The notes beneath the pieces were generated by a model. That model saw only the letters and a list, made by a program, of their open reading frames with translations. It was not told the origin of the DNA and did not search any database. Of a stretch of 64,000 nt of DNA, positions 59,542-64,000 are shown piece after piece (position 1 is the stretch's first letter; every line of letters begins with the position of its first letter). The position numbers and the translations under genes are program-made. Origin of the DNA: Pseudomonas citri (GTDB taxonomy: Bacteria > Pseudomonadota > Gammaproteobacteria > Pseudomonadales > Pseudomonadaceae); NCBI RefSeq assembly GCF_025336485.1, contig NZ_JAODAB010000023.1, positions 1 through 64,000 on the forward strand, given 5' to 3'.

Positions 59542-60489
59542 TTACTCCTCTGCCCCGGCAGCTGAATGCGAGCTCATGTCCATCCCTTCCATGTTGTGAG
59601 CCACTTCCTTCTCGTTCTTCTCGTGGTGCATCGGCTTGCCTGGGTTCATCCCTTCATACTTGTCGATGATGGTCTGGAACAGGTTCGGCGTAACCGACGA
59701 GTAGAGTTCGACTGGGTTGTTCTGACTCGGCTTGGAAAGGGCTTCGTATTCAGCTTTTTCAAGCTGTTTAGGTGCCTTCTTCACATCGTTGACCCAGGCG
59801 TCGAAATCTTCCTGGGTCGTGGCGATTGCTTTGAACTTCATGCCGGTGAAACCTGCGCCGCTGTAGTTGGCGGAGATCCCTTCGAGTTCGGCGTTCTGGT
59901 TGGCGATCAGGTGCAGTTTGGTCTGCATGCCCGCCATCGCGTAGATCTGGCCGCCCAGGCCCGGAATGAAGAACGAGTTCATCACGGTGTCGGAAGTGAC
60001 CTTGAAGTTGACCGGTGTGTGGGCCGGGAACACGATTTTGTTAACCGTGGCGATGCCCTGTTCCGGGTAGATGAACAGCCACTTCCAGTCCATCGAGACC
60101 ACCTCGATGGTGATCGGCTTGACGTCGGAATCCAGCGGACGATACGGGTCCAGGGCGTGGGTCGACTTGTAGGTGACATAACCCAGGGCAATGATGATCA
60201 GTACCGGGATGGTCCACACGGTCACTTCGATCTTGGTCGAATGGGACCATTTCGGCTTGTAGGTGGCCTGGGTGTTGGAAGCGCGGTACTTCCAGGCGAA
60301 CAGGAAGGTCATGACGATGACCGGCACAACGACCAGCAACATCAGCAGCGTGGCGGTGATGATCAGGTTTCGTTCATCCAGGCCGACCTGGCCCTTGGGA
60401 TCGAGCAGGGTCATGTTGCAGCCTCCCAGCAACAACGTGCCGAGCAGCGGCAACAAGCCTAGTAATCGGGGGTACCTGTTTTTACTCAT
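59542..60489 (-). CDS. cyoA: Cytochrome bo3 quinol oxidase subunit II
   Basis: Lipoprotein subunit II. 315 aa from ATG 60489; the upstream frame is unsupported. Signal peptide with lipobox LLGGC (Cys about 25), two helices, then a cupredoxin-type domain lacking the CuA cysteines, as expected for a quinol oxidase. The C-terminal tail is rich in H, M and E (MHHEKNEKEVAHNMEGMD). First gene of cyoABCDE. Confidence 0.97.
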   Translation of the reverse strand: MSKNRYPRLLGLLPLLGTLLLGGCNMTLLDPKGQVGLDERNLIITATLLMLLVVVPVIVMTFLFAWKYRASNTQATYKPKWSHSTKIEVTVWTIPVLIIIALGYVTYKSTHALDPYRPLDSDVKPITIEVVSMDWKWLFIYPEQGIATVNKIVFPAHTPVNFKVTSDTVMNSFFIPGLGGQIYAMAGMQTKLHLIANQNAELEGISANYSGAGFTGMKFKAIATTQEDFDAWVNDVKKAPKQLEKAEYEALSKPSQNNPVELYSSVTPNLFQTIIDKYEGMNPGKPMHHEKNEKEVAHNMEGMDMSSHSAAGAEE

Positions 60490-61216
60490 CTCACGACCTC
60501 TAAAGCAGCTTGCGCAATGCAGTTGGGTTTTGATCGCCAACACTTCACCCTGCCAAGGGTTGGCTATTTTCTGGATTTGAATAAGGGCTGCCCGTCGAGC
60601 GTCAGGTCAGACGCTGTTCGACTCATCCTGGGCCAGCAGTGAATTCTTATTCGTCGGTCAAAGGCCTGGTTCAAGCCCAATTCCATTTGGTGCGGGTAAG
60701 TTGGAGGTACCGACGCCAGGGTCACATGGGGCGCTGCCGCCCTTCGACCACGCTCGAGCTCAAGCCAGAGCCGGGTCGGGAAATCGGTGCGGGCGATTGT
60801 AGTGAGCTAGGTCGCGGTAGACCATGTCTTATCTCGAAATAATTTTTATCCGTCCCGGCAATAATCTGTGGCTGATATTGCAACGAACCCGCATGTTATC
60901 GAAATTAATTCTCAACAAGAACCCCAAAAAACATAAGCCTACTCGGCCCGATTCAGACAGCCCTGGACGGCTCAGGCCCGCCGCATCCGCTGGAAAGCCC
61001 CTGTTTACGGGGCCTTGATCGATGCCGCTTCGCTGTTAAAAATGCCTGTTGAATCCAGGCCCGGTTTGGTCCGACCGAGGAATTCTTTGTTACAGCAGAA
61101 GGTGTTTATTTACGCTGCAAAACGCGGTAGGACTGAAAATGTGTGACAACATGTCGCACACTGTCGCCCCTTATTCTTGCCTCGGATCAAGGACGTCATC
61201 CCACGAGGCTGAAACA
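60490..61216. other. Intergenic region upstream of cyo, no gene supported
   Basis: This 727-bp stretch must hold the cyo promoter. No convincing -35/-10 pair or full ANR box was found; TTGAT half-sites occur at about 60528 and 61016. A hairpin AAAGCCCC/GGGGCCTT (60994-61016) and an imperfect dyad GTGTGACA..TGTCGCACAC (61141-61161) are visible. The part 60,830-60,950 is AT-rich. Short open frames here lack ribosome-binding sites and pseudomonad codon use. Confidence 0.5.
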
Positions 61217-61217
61217 C

Positions 61218-61257
61218 AAAACGCCCCGGTTCTGCGAGAGAGAAAACCGGGGCGTTT
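61218..61257 (-). terminator. dsbB terminator
   Basis: AAACGCCCCGGTT (61219-61231) pairs with AACCGGGGCGTTT (61245-61257). On the minus strand it is followed by TTTTGTG. Twelve bases after the dsbB stop. Confidence 0.9.
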
Positions 61258-61269
61258 CGTTGGAGTGTT

Positions 61270-61776
61270 TCAGCGCAGGGTTTTACGGTTGCGCACCACC
61301 AGCAGTGGCACCAGCACGGCAGTCAGCACGAAGGCCACCAAGGCCCATTGCGCCAGGGACAAGCCCAGGATCGGTGGATACGGGGTGGAGCAGAAGCCGT
61401 CGACCTGGAACCCCAACGGGAAGATTTTCGCCAGCGGCAGGTCGTCGACAATCGGTTGCAACACATCCACCCCGCAGCTGACCTGGGGGAAGAACTGGGT
61501 GTACACGTGATGCCCCGCCACCCCAACCCCGGCCAAGGCGCAGAGCACCACAATGCCTTCGAAAATCGTCAGGCTGCGGCGGGTGCGCATGGCGGCACCG
61601 ACGAAGGCAAAGATCGCGATCAGCAACAGGGCGTAGCGTTGCAGGATGCACAGCGGGCACGGTGCCTCGCCCAGGACCACCTGCATGTACAGCGCACCAC
61701 CGATCAGCGCCAGGCAGATCAGCCCCAGCAACACCAGATAGCGCCGCTCACGGCCCAGCGTCATTTGCTCACTCAT
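61270..61776 (-). CDS. dsbB: Disulfide bond formation protein B
   Basis: Four-helix membrane protein that reoxidises DsbA with quinone. 168 aa from ATG 61776, with AAGGGAAA upstream. The CPLC pair lies in LGEAPCPLCILQRYALLL. The second periplasmic pair comes from PQVSCGVDV and DGFCSTPYP. It lies between cyo and hmp on the same strand. A direct repeat TGCATGGATCG (61792-61802, 61808-61818) sits in its leader. Confidence 0.96.
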   Translation of the reverse strand: MSEQMTLGRERRYLVLLGLICLALIGGALYMQVVLGEAPCPLCILQRYALLLIAIFAFVGAAMRTRRSLTIFEGIVVLCALAGVGVAGHHVYTQFFPQVSCGVDVLQPIVDDLPLAKIFPLGFQVDGFCSTPYPPILGLSLAQWALVAFVLTAVLVPLLVVRNRKTLR

Positions 61777-61964
61777 TGCGTTTCCCTTTTTTGCATGGAT
61801 CGGTGTCTGCATGGATCGACGCACAGCCAGGCGACAAAAAGGCGCGCAGTCGGATAGCCGAAGTCTACACGTTGACCATGGCAGGGAACGAGCAACGACG
61901 TCGACATCGAAAGGGAATAGACAGGAAGAGGGTTAAGTACGGATTAATTCCGGGGCAGTTGGAT

Positions 61965-61999
61965 AGGCCGCCTCCATCGCGATGGAGACGGCCTTTTTT
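61965..61999 (+). terminator. Plus-strand terminator without an upstream gene
   Basis: AGGCCG/CGGCCT and CTCCATCG/CGATGGAG form one long stem (61965-61994), followed by six T on the plus strand. Both flanking genes are on the minus strand. It may work weakly for hmp in reverse, or end an unseen plus-strand RNA. Confidence 0.65.
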
Positions 62000-62016
62000 C
62001 GAGGCAGACCGCGATC

Positions 62017-63198
62017 TTACTCCAGCGCTGCCGCCGGCCCGAAGAACTCGTAGCGGCTTTGCTGCTCGGGCACGCCCAACGCCTTGAGGTGGCGCTTGAT
62101 GGCGCCCATGAAGCCTTTCGGCCCGAGGAAATAGGCATCCAGGTCACGCTGCTCCGGCAACCATTGCCCCAATTGCTCCTCGCTCAGGAACCCGATGTTG
62201 TCAGCCGCCGGGCTCAGGCCATCGTCCTCGTCGTAGCAATAGAAGCGCTTGAGTTGCGGATGGCGCGCGGCCAAGTCATCGATCCAGTCACGGAAGGCAT
62301 GGACACGGCCATTACGCGCGCAGTGAATGAAATGCACCGGCCGTTCGGTCTGCAATGCTGCCTGCAGCATAGGCAGGGTCGGGGTGATGCCAACACCGCC
62401 ACTGATCAGCACCAACGGCTTGTCGCTGGCGGTCAGGTAGAAATCCCCGGACGGCGGGAACAACTGGATGCGGCTGCCGACTTCGAAATGATGATGCAAG
62501 AAGTTGGACACCCGCCCACCCGCTTCGCGCTTGACGCTGATCCGGTACTGACCATTGTCCGCCAGGGCCGAGAGCGAATAGTTACGACGTACTTCTTCAC
62601 CATCGAGCATCAACTTCATGCCGATGTACTGGCCTGGCTCGGCCTGCAGGATCGGGCCCTTGTCTGCCGGTTCGAAATAAAACGAAGTGATCTCCGCGCT
62701 TTCACGCACCTTGGCCGTCAGGATGAACTCCCGCTCCCCACGCCAGCCGCCCAGGGCGGCCGCTTTCTGGTCGTACATGCCGGCTTCGGCGCCGATCAGG
62801 ATATCGGCCAACTGGTTATAGGCCGCGCCCCAGGCTGCAATCACTTCCGGCGTGGCGATCTCTTCGCCCAGCACTTCGGCAATCGCCCGCAGCAGGCACG
62901 CCCCCACGATCGGGTAATGTTCCGGCAGGATCTGCAAGGCAACGTGTTTGTTGACGATCTTCGCCACCAGGTCGCCCAATTGGTCGAGTTGATCAATGTG
63001 TCGTGCGTACATCAATACGCCGTTGGCCAGCGCACGAGGCTGATCGCCACTGGCTTGGTGCGCCTGGTTGAACAGTGGACGAACTTGCGGGTATTCGGAC
63101 AGCATCATGCGATAGAAATGAGTGATCAGCGCTTCCCCACCGCTTTCAAGCAACGGAACGGTGGAGCGAATGATGGCGCGTTCTTCTCGACTGAGCAT
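62017..63198 (-). CDS. hmp: Flavohemoglobin (nitric oxide dioxygenase)
   Basis: Turns NO and O2 into nitrate, protecting from nitrosative stress. 393 aa from ATG 63198, with GGAG eight nucleotides upstream. Globin domain (about 1-140) with FYRMMLSEYPQVRPLFN and the proximal histidine region VNKHVALQILPEHYPIVG. FAD domain with RRNYSLSALADNGQY. NAD domain with LISGGVGITPTLPML and the C-terminal PAAALE. Divergent from the NorR/FhpR-type activator across a 150-bp regulatory gap. Confidence 0.98.
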   Translation of the reverse strand: MLSREERAIIRSTVPLLESGGEALITHFYRMMLSEYPQVRPLFNQAHQASGDQPRALANGVLMYARHIDQLDQLGDLVAKIVNKHVALQILPEHYPIVGACLLRAIAEVLGEEIATPEVIAAWGAAYNQLADILIGAEAGMYDQKAAALGGWRGEREFILTAKVRESAEITSFYFEPADKGPILQAEPGQYIGMKLMLDGEEVRRNYSLSALADNGQYRISVKREAGGRVSNFLHHHFEVGSRIQLFPPSGDFYLTASDKPLVLISGGVGITPTLPMLQAALQTERPVHFIHCARNGRVHAFRDWIDDLAARHPQLKRFYCYDEDDGLSPAADNIGFLSEEQLGQWLPEQRDLDAYFLGPKGFMGAIKRHLKALGVPEQQSRYEFFGPAAALE

Positions 63199-63220
63199 TA
63201 GGGTGACTCCTGGCGTGTGA

Positions 63221-63256
63221 CTGATAAGTGCGCAGGTCTTATCAGTTTCCATGCCA
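63221..63256 (-). promoter_or_regulatory. hmp sigma54-like promoter with overlapping dyad
   Basis: On the minus strand TGGCATGG-AAAC-TGAT (complement of 63241-63256) matches the sigma54 -24/-12 pattern except that GC at -12 reads GA. The perfect dyad CTGATAAG-N9-CTTATCAG (63221-63228, 63238-63245) overlaps the -12 end and the expected start point. Confidence 0.5.
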
Positions 63257-63297
63257 TAAATTTTTACCTTTAATATCAATAGGTTAAAAACAAAGTA

Positions 63298-63334
63298 GTC
63301 ATATCGACACCACCGGCTTTATAGTCGTAACGAC
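63298..63334. promoter_or_regulatory. Two candidate NorR/FhpR binding sites
   Basis: GTCATATCGAC (63298-63308) and GTCGTAACGAC (63324-63334) both fit the GT-N7-AC pattern known for NorR, 26 bp apart. The second is the core of a 17-bp perfect palindrome (63321-63337) a few bases before the activator's ribosome-binding site. They lie about 45-80 bp upstream of the hmp sigma54-like element, the usual enhancer distance. Confidence 0.6.
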
Positions 63335-63348
63335 TATATGGAGTCATT

Positions 63349-64000
63349 ATGACCGCAACCGCCTTGCTGACCTCCCTGCTGCCGCTGGTGGCTGACCTGT
63401 CCCGTGAATTGCCCGAGGGCGAACGTTATCGTCGCCTGCTCGGCGCCCTGCGCGCCCTGCTGCCCTGCGATGCGGCGGCACTGCTGCGCCTGGAGGCCGA
63501 CTGCCTGGTGCCGCTGGCCGTGGATGGCTTAAGCACCGATACCCTGGGCCGACGATTTCGCATCAGCGAACATCCGCGCTTCGAAGTGCTGTTGGCCAAC
63601 CCGCAGCCCACCCGTTTCGCCGCCGACAGCGGCCTGCCCGACCCGTACGACGGGCTGGTCGAAGGTCTCGATGAGCACCTGGAAGTCCACGACTGCATGG
63701 GCTGCCCGCTGTTTGTAGACGAGCGCCCCTGGGGCCTGCTGACCCTCGACTCGCTGGACCCGGAACGCTTCGAACCGCTCGACCTGAGCGCGCTGCAAGC
63801 ATTCGCCAGCCTCGCCGCCGCGACGGTCAGCGCCGCCGAACGGATCGAACGCCTGGCCCTGAAGGCCGAAGACGAGCATCGTCGCGCCGAGGTCTATCGC
63901 CAGGCGAGCGGCCAGCAGCCGCGTGACATGGTCGGCCAGAGCAAGGCCCACAAGCATTTGGTGGAAGAGATCAAACTGGTGGGCGGCAGCGACCTGACGG
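63349..64000 (+). CDS. NorR/FhpR-type NO-responsive sigma54 activator (5' part)
   Basis: Only the first 217 codons are in the window. ATG 63349 has GGAG five nucleotides upstream. The N-terminal GAF domain (about 10-180) carries phrases typical of NorR: RLLGALRALLPCDAAALLRL, FRISEHPRFEVLL and GCPLFVDERPWGLLTLDSL. The window ends at the beginning of the AAA+ domain (VEEIKLVGGSDLT). In P. aeruginosa the homologue FhpR activates fhp (hmp) when NO binds its non-heme iron. Divergence from hmp fits this role. The stop is beyond the window. Confidence 0.9.
   Translation, partial: MTATALLTSLLPLVADLSRELPEGERYRRLLGALRALLPCDAAALLRLEADCLVPLAVDGLSTDTLGRRFRISEHPRFEVLLANPQPTRFAADSGLPDPYDGLVEGLDEHLEVHDCMGCPLFVDERPWGLLTLDSLDPERFEPLDLSALQAFASLAAATVSAAERIERLALKAEDEHRRAEVYRQASGQQPRDMVGQSKAHKHLVEEIKLVGGSDLT

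Noticed and set aside
60520..60545. ANR/FNR box upstream of cyoA
   Set aside because: Only TTGAT half-sites occur; no matching ATCAA at the right distance.
60870..60930. AT-rich stretch resembling a Fur box (GAGAATTAATTTCGATAAC on the minus strand)
   Set aside because: About 11 of 19 positions match the Fur consensus, too few to claim without data.
61662..62087. Arg-rich open frame across dsbB leader and the plus-strand terminator
   Set aside because: No start signal, runs through a terminator and into hmp antisense; not a convincing gene.

Overview
The window is chromosomal DNA of a Pseudomonas, most likely of the P. fluorescens group. The division and cell-wall (dcw) cluster, the RNase P RNA locus, the petABC-sspAB block, the zapE-trpS-zapG block and the cyo operon are all Pseudomonas-type. 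The DNA is GC-rich and carries many GAGC(A/T)TGCTC-type REP palindromes, typical of this group. No tRNA, rRNA, CRISPR array, transposase or phage gene was seen.

Layout. 1-6,070: an RND efflux pair (adaptor with a disturbed start, then transporter) and a membrane diguanylate cyclase. 6,077-6,367: copy A of a dispersed repeat of about 300 bp. 6,447-24,386: the dcw cluster on the minus strand. It is read mraZ-rsmH-ftsL-ftsI-murE-murF-mraY-murD-ftsW-murG-murC-ddlB-ftsQ-ftsA-ftsZ-lpxC, nearly all joined by start/stop overlaps. It is headed by a sigma70 promoter with three 10-bp-spaced MraZ boxes. 24,593-29,584: rnpB, rsmI, and the envelope set lpoA, yraN, gmhA/diaA, dolP. 29,600-31,360: an accessory patch. 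Inverted repeat copies B and C and inverted REPs enclose a DUF6124-type gene with a long, potentially switching leader RNA. 31,388-36,336: sspB, sspA, petCBA, rpsI, rplM.

36,511-45,447: a Tas-like reductase and an acyl-CoA dehydrogenase, followed by what looks like an inserted accessory module. The module has a GlxA/AraC-type regulator, a flavoprotein of the amino-acid oxidase/2-monooxygenase family, a nitrilase-fold amidase, a membrane protein built of two homologous halves, and a divergent asparaginase. I infer an amino acid -> amide -> acid + ammonia route with its own transporter. The first gene is visibly less GC-rich than its surroundings. 45,460-49,299: zapE, trpS (with a C-terminal added domain), an alpha/beta hydrolase, zapG. 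49,300-54,750: an OmpA-like lipoprotein, an ArgD-type aminotransferase, a LysR regulator, an MFS transporter and an unknown acidic protein.

54,804-55,627: a higBA toxin-antitoxin module lies between two identical 37-bp copies of one terminator, which suggests insertion by terminator duplication. 55,643-60,489: the cyoABCDE quinol oxidase operon (minus strand). 61,270-64,000: dsbB, hmp (NO dioxygenase) and, divergent from hmp, the start of its NorR/FhpR-type activator, cut by the window end. The gap between hmp and the activator carries candidate NorR sites and a sigma54-like promoter.

Most of the window is core genome whose functions are secure from motifs and gene order. The parts most likely to repay work are the amide-forming cassette (40,089-45,413), the DUF6124 leader RNA (30,465-30,690), the higBA terminator duplication, and the ~300-bp repeat family.
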